A stretch of DNA of 64,000 nt from an uncultured Paracoccaceae bacterium. GTDB lineage: Bacteria > Pseudomonadota > Alphaproteobacteria > Rhodobacterales > Rhodobacteraceae. The position numbers and the translations under genes were made by a program. The stretch is taken from NCBI GenBank assembly GCA_947503765.1, contig CANNFA010000004.1:353433-417432 (forward strand), in the 5' to 3' direction. Below, in pieces: positions 44,879 through 53,561 of this stretch. The notes beneath the pieces were generated by a model. It worked only from the letters and a program-made list of their open reading frames with translations. It did not search any database and had not been told where the DNA came from. How positions within the stretch are numbered: position 1 is the first letter of the stretch; the number at the start of each line of letters is the position of its first letter.

Positions 44879-46702
44879 ATGGACGACCAGAACAAGAATC
44901 TCATTCTGGCCACGGCACTCAGTTTCGCGGTGATCCTCGGCTGGTTCCTGATCTTCCCGCCCGAAGACCCGCCGATCACCCCCGAGGGCGACGCGGTCGA
45001 GACCGCGGCCGGCGAACTTTCCGCGCCGCCGCCGGTCGTGGACGGCGATCCGGCGGCCCCGTCGGGCGACACCCCGGCCCCGGCACAGGAAGCCGCGCGT
45101 CTGACCATCGACACACCGAAGGTGGCGGGGTCGATCTCGCTCGTGGGCGGCCGCATCGACGCGTTGAAACTCAAGGATTACCGCGAGGACCTGGACGAGA
45201 ACAGCGAGAACGTCACGCTGCTGTCCCCGGTCGGCGGCGCGGGCGCCTATTACGCGCTGTATGGCTGGACGCCGGCGGGCGATCTGGCGCAAGAGGCGGT
45301 TCCCGGCGCCGACACGCTCTGGCAGGTCGATGGCAGTTCCACCCTGACACCGGAAAGCCCGGTGACGCTGCGCTGGGACAATGGCGCGGGGCTGGTCTTT
45401 CACCGCGAATTGTCCATCGACGAGGACTACATGTTCACGGTGCGTCAAACGGTCGAAAACCAGACCGAAGCCGCGGTGCGGCTCGCGCCCTACGGGTTGA
45501 TCGCACGGCATGGCGAGCCGGATGTGACCGGGTTCTTCATCCTTCATGAAGGGATCGTGCGCCAGAATGACGACGAACTGGAGGAAATCGACTACGACGA
45601 CATGACCGATTTCGGCGCCGATCCGCTTTGGGGATCGAATGCCGATGTCGTCGATGTCGAGCGGAACGGCTGGACGGGCTTTACCGACAAGTACTGGATG
45701 ACGACCCTGATCCCCGATCCGGGCACGCCGTTCCAGTCGGTCGCGCGCTACGTTCCGGGGGCCGACGTCTACCAGCTCTGGTCGCGGCTGCCGACCGTTT
45801 CCGTCTCGCCGGGCGCCACCGCATCCTCGTCGTCGATGCTGTTCGCCGGCGCCAAGGAATGGGAGACGATCAAGCAGTACGAAGACGGGCTGGGGATCAG
45901 CAATTTCCTCGACTCGATCGACTGGGGATGGTTCTTTTTCCTGACCAAGCCGATCTTCCGCGCGTTGCATTTCCTGCATGGGCTGATCGGCAATATGGGC
46001 TGGTCGATCCTGGCGCTGACGCTGATGATCAAGGCGATCCTGTTCCCGCTGGCCTACAAGTCCTACGTCTCGATGGCGAAGATGAAGGAATTGCAGCCCG
46101 AGATGGAAAAGCTGAAGGAACGCGCGGGCGACGACCGTCAGAAACTTCAGCAGGGCATGATGGAGCTGTACAAGAAGGAAAAGGTGAACCCGGCTTCGGG
46201 TTGCCTGCCGATCCTGCTCCAGATCCCCATCTTCTTTTCGCTCTACAAGGTGATCTTCGTCACCATCGAGTTGCGCCACGCGCCGTTCTTCGGGCCGTTC
46301 CGAGACCTGTCGGCGCCCGATCCGACATCGCTCTTCAACCTGTTCGGATTGCTTCCGTTCGACGCGCCAGAGCCGGGCTCGATCCTGGCGCTGGTCTTCA
46401 TCGGGGTCTTGCCACTGCTGCTGGGTATCTCGATGTGGCTTCAGCAGAAACTGAACCCGACGCCGACCGACCCGACACAGCAGATGATCTTTGCCTGGAT
46501 GCCGTGGGTGTTCATGTTCATGCTCGGCGGGTTCGCCAGCGGGCTGGTGCTGTACTGGATCACGAACAACACGATCACCTTCACCCAGCAATACATCATC
46601 ATGCGCAGCCACGGGCATAAGCCGGACGTGTTCGGCAACATCAAGAAGAGCTTTCAGCGCAAGAAACCGGCGGTCGAAACCGGCAAAGCCAAGAAGAAAT
46701 AG
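44879..46702 (+). CDS. yidC: membrane protein insertase YidC
   Basis: The 607-residue protein has the Gram-negative YidC layout: an N-terminal helix (LILATALSFAVILGWFLIF), a periplasmic P1 domain (residues 80-370), the conserved core with LMIKAILFPLAYKSYVSMAKMKEL and NPASGCLPILLQIPIFFSLYKV, and a basic end. ATG 44879 gives MDDQNKNLI, the usual N-terminus; a TTG at 44837 is less likely. engB follows by 2 bases. Confidence 0.96.
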   Translation: MDDQNKNLILATALSFAVILGWFLIFPPEDPPITPEGDAVETAAGELSAPPPVVDGDPAAPSGDTPAPAQEAARLTIDTPKVAGSISLVGGRIDALKLKDYREDLDENSENVTLLSPVGGAGAYYALYGWTPAGDLAQEAVPGADTLWQVDGSSTLTPESPVTLRWDNGAGLVFHRELSIDEDYMFTVRQTVENQTEAAVRLAPYGLIARHGEPDVTGFFILHEGIVRQNDDELEEIDYDDMTDFGADPLWGSNADVVDVERNGWTGFTDKYWMTTLIPDPGTPFQSVARYVPGADVYQLWSRLPTVSVSPGATASSSSMLFAGAKEWETIKQYEDGLGISNFLDSIDWGWFFFLTKPIFRALHFLHGLIGNMGWSILALTLMIKAILFPLAYKSYVSMAKMKELQPEMEKLKERAGDDRQKLQQGMMELYKKEKVNPASGCLPILLQIPIFFSLYKVIFVTIELRHAPFFGPFRDLSAPDPTSLFNLFGLLPFDAPEPGSILALVFIGVLPLLLGISMWLQQKLNPTPTDPTQQMIFAWMPWVFMFMLGGFASGLVLYWITNNTITFTQQYIIMRSHGHKPDVFGNIKKSFQRKKPAVETGKAKKK

Positions 46703-46704
46703 CC

Positions 46705-47355
46705 TTGGCGCATCCCGTCTTTCCCCTGGTCGAGCCGCCGGACAATGCAGAAGCCGCGGCAGCGCGGCGGCTGTTCCAGGATGAGATCGGCTTTCTCAAG
46801 GGCGTCGTCGCGATGGACGGGTTGCCGCCGGCCGACCGGCTGGAAGTGTGTTTCGCGGGGCGCTCGAATGTCGGAAAGTCGTCGCTGATCAACGCGCTGA
46901 CCGGCCGCCGCGCGCTGGCACGGACCTCGAACACGCCGGGCCGCACACAGGAGATCAACTTTTTCACCGCTGGCGACAGGCTCTATCTCGTGGATCTGCC
47001 GGGCTACGGCTATGCCAAGGCGCCGGTGAAGGTGGTGGCGAAATGGCAGCGGCTGCTGCGCGCCTACCTGACCGGGCGGGCAACGCTGCGGCGGGCCTTC
47101 GTGCTGGTCGACTCGCGGCACGGCGTGAAGACGCCCGACGAGGAGATCATGAAAGAGCTGGACCGCGCCGCGGTCACCTTTCAGGTAGTGATGACCAAGA
47201 CGGACAAGCTGAAATCCGGTGAACTCGACCGCGTCCTGGAGCAGGTGCGCGCGCGGCTTGCGCAGCATCCCGCGGCCTTTCCCGGCATCGTCGCCACCTC
47301 CTCGGAGACGGGCGCGGGGATCGAGACCCTGCGCGCGGTGATCGCCGGAATATAG
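46705..47355 (+). CDS. engB: ribosome biogenesis GTPase EngB/YihA
   Basis: The 216-residue protein starts at TTG 46705 and has the G motifs FAGRSNVGKSSLINALTG (G1), SNTPGRTQ (G2), VDLPGYGYAKAP (G3) and MTKTDKL (G4). It helps large-subunit assembly. It is coupled to yidC. The usual next gene, argB, is not downstream, supporting a local inversion. Confidence 0.95.
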   Translation: MAHPVFPLVEPPDNAEAAAARRLFQDEIGFLKGVVAMDGLPPADRLEVCFAGRSNVGKSSLINALTGRRALARTSNTPGRTQEINFFTAGDRLYLVDLPGYGYAKAPVKVVAKWQRLLRAYLTGRATLRRAFVLVDSRHGVKTPDEEIMKELDRAAVTFQVVMTKTDKLKSGELDRVLEQVRARLAQHPAAFPGIVATSSETGAGIETLRAVIAGI

Positions 47356-47383
47356 CGATGCGGCGCGCAGGCGGCTGCGGCCT

Positions 47384-47413
47384 GGCCGTGAGTATTCTGG
47401 CCAGGACGAAGCG
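47384..47413. repeat. degenerate copy of the dispersed intergenic repeat
   Basis: GGCCGTGAGTATTCTGG then CCAGGACGAAGCG resembles the copies at 14154 and 24141 but with more changes. It lies between the convergent engB and yidD genes. Confidence 0.45.
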
Positions 47414-47416
47414 GGA

Positions 47417-47638
47417 TCAGTCCGGGACGTTGTCGATTCCCGAGCCGCCCATGGGATGGCAGCGTGAAATGCGGCGCAGCGCCAGCCAGCTTCCCTTGAC
47501 GGCGCCGTGTTTTTCCAGCGCCTCCAGCGCATAGGCCGAACAGGTCGGCGTGTACCGGCAGCCATGGCCGACCCAGGGCGAGAACAGCAGGCGGTAGGCG
47601 CGGACCGGCAACGCGGCGATATGGGCAAGCGGGCTCAT
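47417..47638 (-). CDS. yidD: membrane protein insertion efficiency factor YidD
   Basis: The 73-residue protein is Yid[41 protein letters not shown] and the end [17 protein letters not shown], with the three conserved cysteines. It helps YidC-dependent insertion at the inner membrane. Its ATG overlaps the rnpA TGA. yidC itself lies on the opposite strand here. Confidence 0.96.
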   Translation of the reverse strand: MSPLAHIAALPVRAYRLLFSPWVGHGCRYTPTCSAYALEALEKHGAVKGSWLALRRISRCHPMGGSGIDNVPD

Positions 47639-48033
47639 GTGCGGTGAACCTTGCCGAGCGCGCGGCGCAGATCGTCCAGCATTTCGGCGAAGGGCCGCGC
47701 GGCGGTCGCATTCGCGCGGCCGATTAGGACGTAATCCCATCCGGGCCGGCCAAGCTCCGGCAGGATGATCCGTGCAATCTCGCGCAGCCGCCGCTTGGCG
47801 CGGTTCCGCGCAACGGCATTGCCGACCTTTTTCGAACAGGTGAACCCGACGCGGATGGCGTCGGCAGGGGCGGTTTCATCGGCGTCTCGCCGCCGTGCCT
47901 GAAGAATGAAGCCCGGCATCGCCTGCCGCCTGGCGCGGGCGGCGCGCAGAAAGTCGGCGCGCCGGCGCAGTACGTACAGCGCGAAAGGCACCGCGGGCGG
48001 CCCCGTTTCATCGGATGCCGCCCGCGATGTCAT
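47635..48033 (-). CDS. rnpA: ribonuclease P protein component
   Basis: From ATG 48033 the protein has 132 residues, a basic RnpA with the RNR-type motif [27 protein letters not shown]. The frame is open upstream across rpmH but that part lacks similarity. It binds the RNase P RNA for tRNA 5-prime processing. It lies 22 bases after rpmH and overlaps yidD. Confidence 0.95.
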   Translation of the reverse strand: MTSRAASDETGPPAVPFALYVLRRRADFLRAARARRQAMPGFILQARRRDADETAPADAIRVGFTCSKKVGNAVARNRAKRRLREIARIILPELGRPGWDYVLIGRANATAARPFAEMLDDLRRALGKVHRT

Positions 48034-48055
48034 GTCGAAACCGATGGTCCGAAGC

Positions 48056-48190
48056 TCAGGCGCTGAGCGACTTCCGACCCTTCGCGCGGCGCGCGTTGAG
48101 GATCTTGCGGCCGGCCTTGGTGGCCATGCGCGCACGGAAGCCATGGCGCCGCTTGCGGACCAGGTTGGAGGGTTGAAAGGTGCGCTTCAT
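48056..48190 (-). CDS. rpmH: 50S ribosomal protein L34
   Basis: The 44-residue protein is L34: [20 protein letters not shown], then [19 protein letters not shown]. It is the first gene of the rpmH-rnpA-yidD operon on the minus strand. No dnaA gene is present to its right in this window. Confidence 0.98.
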   Translation of the reverse strand: MKRTFQPSNLVRKRRHGFRARMATKAGRKILNARRAKGRKSLSA

Positions 48191-48458
48191 CGCGAAATCT
48201 CCGTCTGGCGGGCTGCCGGCCGTCATCCCCGCCGGGGCGGAACCGTCAGCCGCGTCATGTTCGAAGCCCGGTCTTTAGAAGCGTGCGGGCAGCTTGTCAA
48301 ACGCAAAGGCGGACCCACGGCGGCGAATTCGGCGTCGGCGCGGCATCACGGCGCATCAACGCGGCGTGAGGGGGGTGTATCTTGTGCGCCGCGCGCGTCA
48401 TCGTCGCCGGATGTTCGAAAAAGCGGGAGATCGGCGGCGTGATCGGGGCCGGGACAGG

Positions 48459-49187
48459 ATGCGGATGACCGGCGGCGCGCGCGGCACATGGCTGCGCCGG
48501 CTGCCGCTGATCGTGATCGCGGCGGTGGCGGTGATCGGGGCGATCGCGCTGCGCGACAACCTGAGCTTTGACGCGCTGCGAGACAACCGCGCCGCGCTGC
48601 TGGCATTCCGCGACAGCCATTACCTGCTGGCGGCATTGGGTTTCATCGCGGTCTATATCTGCATCGTCGCCTTTTCGCTGCCTGGCGCAACGGTCGCAAC
48701 GCTGACCGGGGGCTTCCTGTTCGGTGTCTTTCCCGGCGCGCTGTTCAACGTCATGGCGGCGACGACCGGCGCGACGCTGATCTTCTTCGCGGCGCGCTGG
48801 GGGCTGGGCGCGCGGCTGGGAGAGCGGCTGGAAGGCAGCGCCGGACTGGTCAAGCGCATCAAGGACGGGATCGACGAAAACCAGTGGTCGATGCTGTTCC
48901 TGATCCGGCTGGTGCCGGCGGTGCCGTTCTTCATCGCCAACCTCGTGCCCGCCTTCGTGCAGGTGCCGGCATGGCGATTCGCGGTCTCGACGTTCCTGGG
49001 GATCATTCCGGGCGCGGTGGTCTATACCTCGGTCGGCGCCGGGCTGGGAGAGGTGTTCGCCCGCGGCGAAAGCCCCGATATGGGTATCCTGTTCGAGCCG
49101 CACATCCTGTGGCCGATCCTCGGGCTGTGCGCGCTGGCGGCGCTGCCCATCGTGCTCAAGGCCGTGCGCGGCAGGAAAGGAATTTGA
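48459..49187 (+). CDS. TVP38/TMEM64 family (DedA-like) membrane protein
   Basis: The 242-residue protein has about five helices and the VTT-domain features FSLPGATVATLTGGFLFG and FLIRLVPAVPFFIANLVPAF. The family is linked to lipid scrambling or transport in eukaryotic relatives; bacterial roles are not settled. ATG 48459 was chosen; starts at 48411 and 48465 are possible. Its TGA overlaps the next start (TGATG), so it is coupled to the flavoprotein gene. Confidence 0.85.
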   Translation: MRMTGGARGTWLRRLPLIVIAAVAVIGAIALRDNLSFDALRDNRAALLAFRDSHYLLAALGFIAVYICIVAFSLPGATVATLTGGFLFGVFPGALFNVMAATTGATLIFFAARWGLGARLGERLEGSAGLVKRIKDGIDENQWSMLFLIRLVPAVPFFIANLVPAFVQVPAWRFAVSTFLGIIPGAVVYTSVGAGLGEVFARGESPDMGILFEPHILWPILGLCALAALPIVLKAVRGRKGI

Positions 49188-50602
49188 TGGCGGAGCGGAT
49201 CGAAACGGATATCTGCGTGATCGGCGCCGGATCGGCGGGTCTCAGCGTCGCGGCGGGGGCGGTGCAGATGGGCGCGCGGGTGGTGCTGCTGGAAGGCGGC
49301 CGGATGGGCGGCGATTGCCTGAATTACGGGTGCGTGCCGTCCAAGGCGCTGATCGCGGCGGCGCACCACGCGCACGCAATGGGGCAGGGCGCCCCGTTTG
49401 GCGTGCGGCCACAGCCCGCGCAGGTGGATTACGCGGCCGTCATGGACCATGTGCGCCGGACCATCGAGACGATCGCGCCGGTCGACAGCCAGGAACGGTT
49501 CGAGGGCATGGGCGTGCGCGTGATCCGCGACTGGGGCGCGTTCATTTCGGAAACCGAGCTGCAGGCCGGCAGCACGGTGATCGAGGCCCGGCGATTCGTG
49601 ATCGCCACCGGATCGTCGCCGCTTGTCCCGCCGATTCCGGGGCTCGACGATGTGCCCTATCTGACGAATGAAACGCTGTTCGACCTGAAAGAGGCGCCCG
49701 AGCACCTGGTAATCATCGGCGGCGGACCCATCGGGATCGAGATGGCGCAGGCCCATGTCCGGCTTGGGTGCAAGGTGACGGTGATCGAGGGGGGCAGGGC
49801 GCTGGGCAAGGACGACCCGGAGGCCGCCGCGATCGTGCTGGACCGGCTGCGCGCCGAGGGGGTGGAGATTGTCGAGGGTCAGAATGCCGCGCGCGTGCGG
49901 CGCGAAAACGGGCAGATCGCGGTCGAGACCGGCGGGGGTCGGCACATGGGCTCCCATCTGCTGGTCGCGGTCGGGCGCCGGGTCGATCTTGACCGGCTGA
50001 ACCTGCGGGTCGCCGGGGTCAAGGCCGGCCGCGCGGTCGAGGTGGACGCGGGCCTGCGCACCTCCAACCGGCGCGTCTATGCCATCGGCGACGCTGCGGG
50101 GGGCATGATGTTCACCCATGTGGCCGGGTATCACGCCAGCGTCGTGATCCGGTCGATCCTGTTCGGACTGCCGTCCAAGGCGCGCACGGCGCATCTGCCC
50201 TGGGCGACCTATACCGACCCCGAACTTGCGCAGGTCGGTCTTACCGAGGCGCAGGCGCGCGCGGAATACGGCGGACGGCTGGAGCTGGCCCGCGCCGAAT
50301 TCGCCGAGAACGACCGCGCCATCGCGACGCGGCAGGGCACGGGCTTCGTCAAGGTGATGGTGGCCGGCGGCCGGCCCGTGGGCGCGACGATCGTCGGCGC
50401 GGGGGCGGGCGATCTGGCGGGTCTCTGGTCGCTGGCCATCGCCCAGGGGTTGAAGATGAGCGCCGTGGCCGGCATGGTCGCGCCCTACCCGACGCTGGGA
50501 GAGGTTAACAAGCGCGCCGCGGGGGCCTATTTTGGCCCCAGGCTGTTCGAAAGCCCGGCGGTCAAGCGCGTCGTCGGGCTCGTTCAGCGCTGGCTTCCCT
50601 GA
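49187..50602 (+). CDS. flavoprotein disulfide reductase (dihydrolipoamide dehydrogenase/MerA-like)
   Basis: The 471-residue protein has the FAD motif VIGAGSAGLSVAAG, the redox-active pair in GGDCLNYGCVPSKAL (residues 43-57), the NAD motif IIGGGPIGIEMAQA, and the second FAD motif YAIGDAAGG. Near the C-terminus the usual catalytic His-Glu region reads PYPTLGEVNKRA, with Tyr in place of His, as in mercuric-reductase-like members rather than Lpd. No MerA C-terminal cysteine pair is present. It pairs with the TVP38 gene, an association seen in many bacteria. Substrate unknown. Confidence 0.85.
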   Translation: MAERIETDICVIGAGSAGLSVAAGAVQMGARVVLLEGGRMGGDCLNYGCVPSKALIAAAHHAHAMGQGAPFGVRPQPAQVDYAAVMDHVRRTIETIAPVDSQERFEGMGVRVIRDWGAFISETELQAGSTVIEARRFVIATGSSPLVPPIPGLDDVPYLTNETLFDLKEAPEHLVIIGGGPIGIEMAQAHVRLGCKVTVIEGGRALGKDDPEAAAIVLDRLRAEGVEIVEGQNAARVRRENGQIAVETGGGRHMGSHLLVAVGRRVDLDRLNLRVAGVKAGRAVEVDAGLRTSNRRVYAIGDAAGGMMFTHVAGYHASVVIRSILFGLPSKARTAHLPWATYTDPELAQVGLTEAQARAEYGGRLELARAEFAENDRAIATRQGTGFVKVMVAGGRPVGATIVGAGAGDLAGLWSLAIAQGLKMSAVAGMVAPYPTLGEVNKRAAGAYFGPRLFESPAVKRVVGLVQRWLP

Positions 50603-50620
50603 CGCGGGGCGCGGAGGTTC

Positions 50621-52024
50621 ATGTCGGTCAATTCGCTATCCGGGCGGTTCCTGATCCTGACGACGGTGTTCGTCATGCTGGCCGAAGTGCTGATCTTCGT
50701 GCCGTCGGTGGCGCGTTTCCGCGAGGATTACCTGGCATTGCGGCTGGAAAAGGCGCAGATCGCGTCGCTGGCGCTGCTGGCGAACGACATGATCGACGCC
50801 CGACTGGAGACCGAATTGCTGGAAAACGCGGGTGTGTTCAACGTGGTTCTGCGCCGCGACGAAGCGCGGCAGCTTGTCCTGTCCTCCGAGATCCCGGCGC
50901 CGGTTTCCGCGACCTACGATCTGCGCGATCCGCCCGCGTTGGTGCTGATCCGCGACGCGATGCTGCGGCTGCTGACACCGGGAAACCAGGTGATCCGCGT
51001 GCTTGGCAACCCGGTGCGCGAGGCCGGTCTGCTGATCGAGGTGACGATGGAATCCGGGCCGCTTCGGGCCGAGATGATCGACTACGGCCTGCGGATACTG
51101 GTGCTGTCGGCGATGATCTCGGCGGTGACGGCGCTGCTGCTGTTTCTTGCCGTGCGCCGGTTCCTCGTGCATCCGATCAAGCGGGTCGTGCGCGCGATGA
51201 TGTCCTATGCCGAGGCCCCCGAGGATGCGCGGCGGATCATCCAGCCCTCCGCCAGCGTGCAGGAGCTGCGCGATGCCGAAACCGCGCTGGCCGCGATGCA
51301 GACCCAGCTGTCCGGTGCGCTGCGCCAGAAGGAACGGCTAGCGCAGCTTGGCGGTGCGGTGGCCAAGATCAGCCACGATCTGCGCAACATCCTGACCACG
51401 GCGCAGCTGTTCGGCGACCGGCTGGAAGCGTCCGAGGATCCGCTGGTCAAACGCTCCGCCCCGAAACTGGTCAATTCGATCAGCCGGGCGGTGAACCTGT
51501 GCGAAAGCACGCTAGCCTTCGGCAAGGCAGAGGAGCCTCCGCCCGTGCTGGACCGCGTGATCCTGGCGAACCTTGTCGGCGATGTCGTCGAGGCCGAGCG
51601 GCTGGCCAGCGGCGAGCACGATGTCAGCTTCTCCGAGGATGTGCCGGCCACCATGGTCGTGCGTGCCGATCCCGAACAGCTTTACCGTGTCATCGGCAAC
51701 CTGTTGCGCAATGCGCGGCAGGCGATCATCGGCACGGGCGAGGCGGGCGAGATCGCCGTGCAGGCCGTCGAGACCGATACGGAATGGACGATCCGGGTGC
51801 GTGACACCGGGCCGGGCCTGCCGCCCAAGGCCCGCGATCACCTGTACCAGCCGTTCCAGGGCGGCAGCCGCAAGGGCGGCTTCGGGCTTGGCCTTGCGAT
51901 CGCGGCCGAACTGGTACGCGGCCATGGCGGCCGGCTGGAACTGGAAGGCAGCGGCCCCGACGGCACCACCTTTGCGATCCGCCTGCCGAAAGTCGTGATG
52001 GAACTGGACGCCGCGGCGGAATGA
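50621..52024 (+). CDS. membrane sensor histidine kinase
   Basis: The 467-residue protein has an N-terminal helix (about FLILTTVFVMLAEVLIFVPSV), a periplasmic sensor of roughly 130 residues, a second helix (LVLSAMISAVTALLLFLAV), a linker, a HisKA domain with AKISHDLRNILTTAQLF and an HATPase domain with NLLRNARQAI, DTGPGLP and GGFGLGLAI. It follows the flavoprotein by 18 bases after GCGGAGG. No response regulator gene is adjacent, so the partner is unknown. Confidence 0.9.
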   Translation: MSVNSLSGRFLILTTVFVMLAEVLIFVPSVARFREDYLALRLEKAQIASLALLANDMIDARLETELLENAGVFNVVLRRDEARQLVLSSEIPAPVSATYDLRDPPALVLIRDAMLRLLTPGNQVIRVLGNPVREAGLLIEVTMESGPLRAEMIDYGLRILVLSAMISAVTALLLFLAVRRFLVHPIKRVVRAMMSYAEAPEDARRIIQPSASVQELRDAETALAAMQTQLSGALRQKERLAQLGGAVAKISHDLRNILTTAQLFGDRLEASEDPLVKRSAPKLVNSISRAVNLCESTLAFGKAEEPPPVLDRVILANLVGDVVEAERLASGEHDVSFSEDVPATMVVRADPEQLYRVIGNLLRNARQAIIGTGEAGEIAVQAVETDTEWTIRVRDTGPGLPPKARDHLYQPFQGGSRKGGFGLGLAIAAELVRGHGGRLELEGSGPDGTTFAIRLPKVVMELDAAAE

Positions 52025-52077
52025 CGAAAACGCCCTTGCAATGCCCAAACGGGACCGCTACATCCGCCACACCCCGC

Positions 52078-52154
52078 GCGCTGGTAGCTCAGTTGGATAG
52101 AGTACTTGACTACGAATCAAGGGGTCGGGGGTTCGAATCCTCCCCAGCGCGCCA
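52078..52154 (+). tRNA. tRNA-Arg (anticodon ACG)
   Basis: The 77-base gene folds as a full cloverleaf: acceptor GCGCTGG (52078-52084) with CCAGCGC (52144-52150), anticodon stem CTTGA/TCAAG with loop CTACGAA, anticodon ACG at 52112-52114, a T arm with GGTTCGAATCC, and an encoded CCA at 52152-52154. The A of the anticodon is expected to be edited to inosine. It marks the left edge of the accessory region. Confidence 0.97.
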
Positions 52155-52163
52155 CTTCTTCCT

Positions 52164-52205
52164 TGTCAGATGACAGACAAAACCGACTTTCGTGACAGGT
52201 AACTG
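52164..52205. mobile_element. transposon-end-like sequence (TGTCA type) beside tRNA-Arg
   Basis: Starting TGTCAGATGACAG, 9 bases after the tRNA CCA, this stretch carries repeated GTCA/TGAC motifs (GTGACAGG, AACTGACC). The reverse complement of its first 10 bases, TCATCTGACA, recurs at 53078-53087 with further loose similarity inward (CGGTCCT against CGGTTTT). The two ends bracket the tniQ fragment. No matching target duplication is seen. Confidence 0.45.
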
Positions 52206-52266
52206 ACCCAAAAGGCGGATCACCCCGATGGTAAAGTGACGTTGCTCGGTTGGGCTTGCGATCATA

Positions 52267-53025
52267 ATGTCAGGCCAGTCCTGGACTTATCAAATCGCGG
52301 AGCCCCATTTGGCCAAGAGCCTCCCAGCCACGCCCGGAGCGAATTTTCCGCCTCTGCCATTGACGGTGGCACATGCTACGTTCGAGCCTGGATCTTCCTT
52401 GCTGTCGCGGCTCGCGGCCAGGAATGGCGCCCGCTCCAATCGGGGGTTCTGCGGCGACATAGCCTTCCCTATCGATCCGCTTTTTCGTGGTGAAAAGGTT
52501 GCCATCGAGCAATTGGCGCAACTGGCTGGGTGCGATGCGGCCGCATTGGAGCGGGTGTCTATCCGTCATCTTGGCAAGGGCCATTTTCGTTTGCGCGACG
52601 AATTTGCCTCTCTCCAGAGCTTTCAGCGCGCCCGCGTTCGTGTTTGCCCGGAATGTGTGAGGTCCGAGATTCCAGCCGCCACCGAATCTTGGCGCATGCC
52701 ACGCCGCCTTCAATGGAAATTCTCGTCGATCAGGAGTTGTTCGGATCACGGGTGCATGCTCGTGTGCCTTCCCGCCGAGAAATTCTACAAGGATGCAAAA
52801 GATTTTGCGGCGCAGCTTCGGAAGTATCACGGCTGGATTCTGGACCAGCCGGTGGCGCAAGCGAGCCACAGCGCTTTTGAGATGTATCTCACCAACCGCA
52901 TCCTGTTCGAGCGCGGCGAACGGTGGATTGATCGCCTGGAACTCAATGTGTCGTCCCGCGCATGTGAAGTGCTGGGCCTGCGCATTGCGAAAGGGCCAGA
53001 CGCTGCGCAGAAGGGATACAACTAG
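52267..53025 (+). pseudogene. tniQ: TniQ-family transposition protein, C-terminally truncated
   Basis: The 252-residue product has the TniQ N-terminal region: PLPLTVAHATFEPGSSLLSRLAARNG, then the zinc-type cysteines in RVRVCPECV and RSCSDHGCMLVCLP. The C-terminus stops near SSRACEVLGLRIAKG, a point where TniQ proteins of this type, usually several hundred residues longer, continue; the last nine residues look unrelated. TniQ/TnsD proteins choose target sites for Tn7- and Tn402-like transposons. No tniA or tniB is adjacent. It may still be expressed, but as a partial protein. Confidence 0.7.
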
Positions 53026-53561
53026 GCCGAATGGATGAGTTATGGGGCTCAGGCCAACGCCAGCCGGTCCTCGTGCCTCATCTGACACAATCGTCGCCCC
53101 TGTCGGAGGCCTATGTCGGGTCTTCTTGCCATGCTGCCTATATAGCGGGAGACTGACTGGACATACGAGAGATAGTTATGCCGCAAATAGGTAGGGTTGC
53201 CTGAGCTCCTCAAGATCGACCTTCTTTTTGCGCTATCATTCCTGACTTGAGCAGCGCCACGACCGTCCGCTCCCTGCGCGTCGCGATTGTGTGGTCCTGG
53301 ACGCAGCGAACGACTGCTCTCCGCCCCTTCCGCCTGGCGCGACCGGCCCATAGCGGCCGCTCGCCCAGCCTGAAAGCACGGACCTCGGTTCATGCTTTCA
53401 AGCCGGGATTTCGTTATCTGGCCACCTTCTTCCTCATGACCACCACTCAGGAATGCCTGGAGGTTTCGCGGCCTACGATGTGGAATGCACCATTTCCCGG
53501 CCTGGGCTTGAGGCTCTGGCACAAAGGCTTGACTCCAGCCGGGGCAAGCCTCCATCTCTGC
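53026..53561. other. 536-base stretch without a recognisable gene
   Basis: After the inverted end at 53078-53087 I see no conserved protein in any frame and no RNA gene. A 168-codon open frame on the minus strand (53049-53555) has no recognisable motif. The stretch probably consists of scrambled mobile-element remains. Confidence 0.5.

Noticed and set aside
41206..47413. Dispersed repeats as the cause of the ttcA-engB inversion
   Set aside because: The exact copy at 41206 lies between argB and the ferredoxin-like gene, not at the break between argB and ttcA.
52267..53025. CRISPR-associated transposon
   Set aside because: TniQ alone is present, truncated; no Cas protein, TniA/TnsB or CRISPR array is visible anywhere in the window.
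52164..53087. Simple mini-transposon carrying tniQ
   Set aside because: The flanking five bases (TTCCT and CAATC) do not form a target duplication, so a single clean insertion is not supported.
53049..53555. 168-codon minus-strand frame right of tniQ
   Set aside because: No recognisable domain, no ribosome site, and mixed composition; more likely scrambled remnant DNA.
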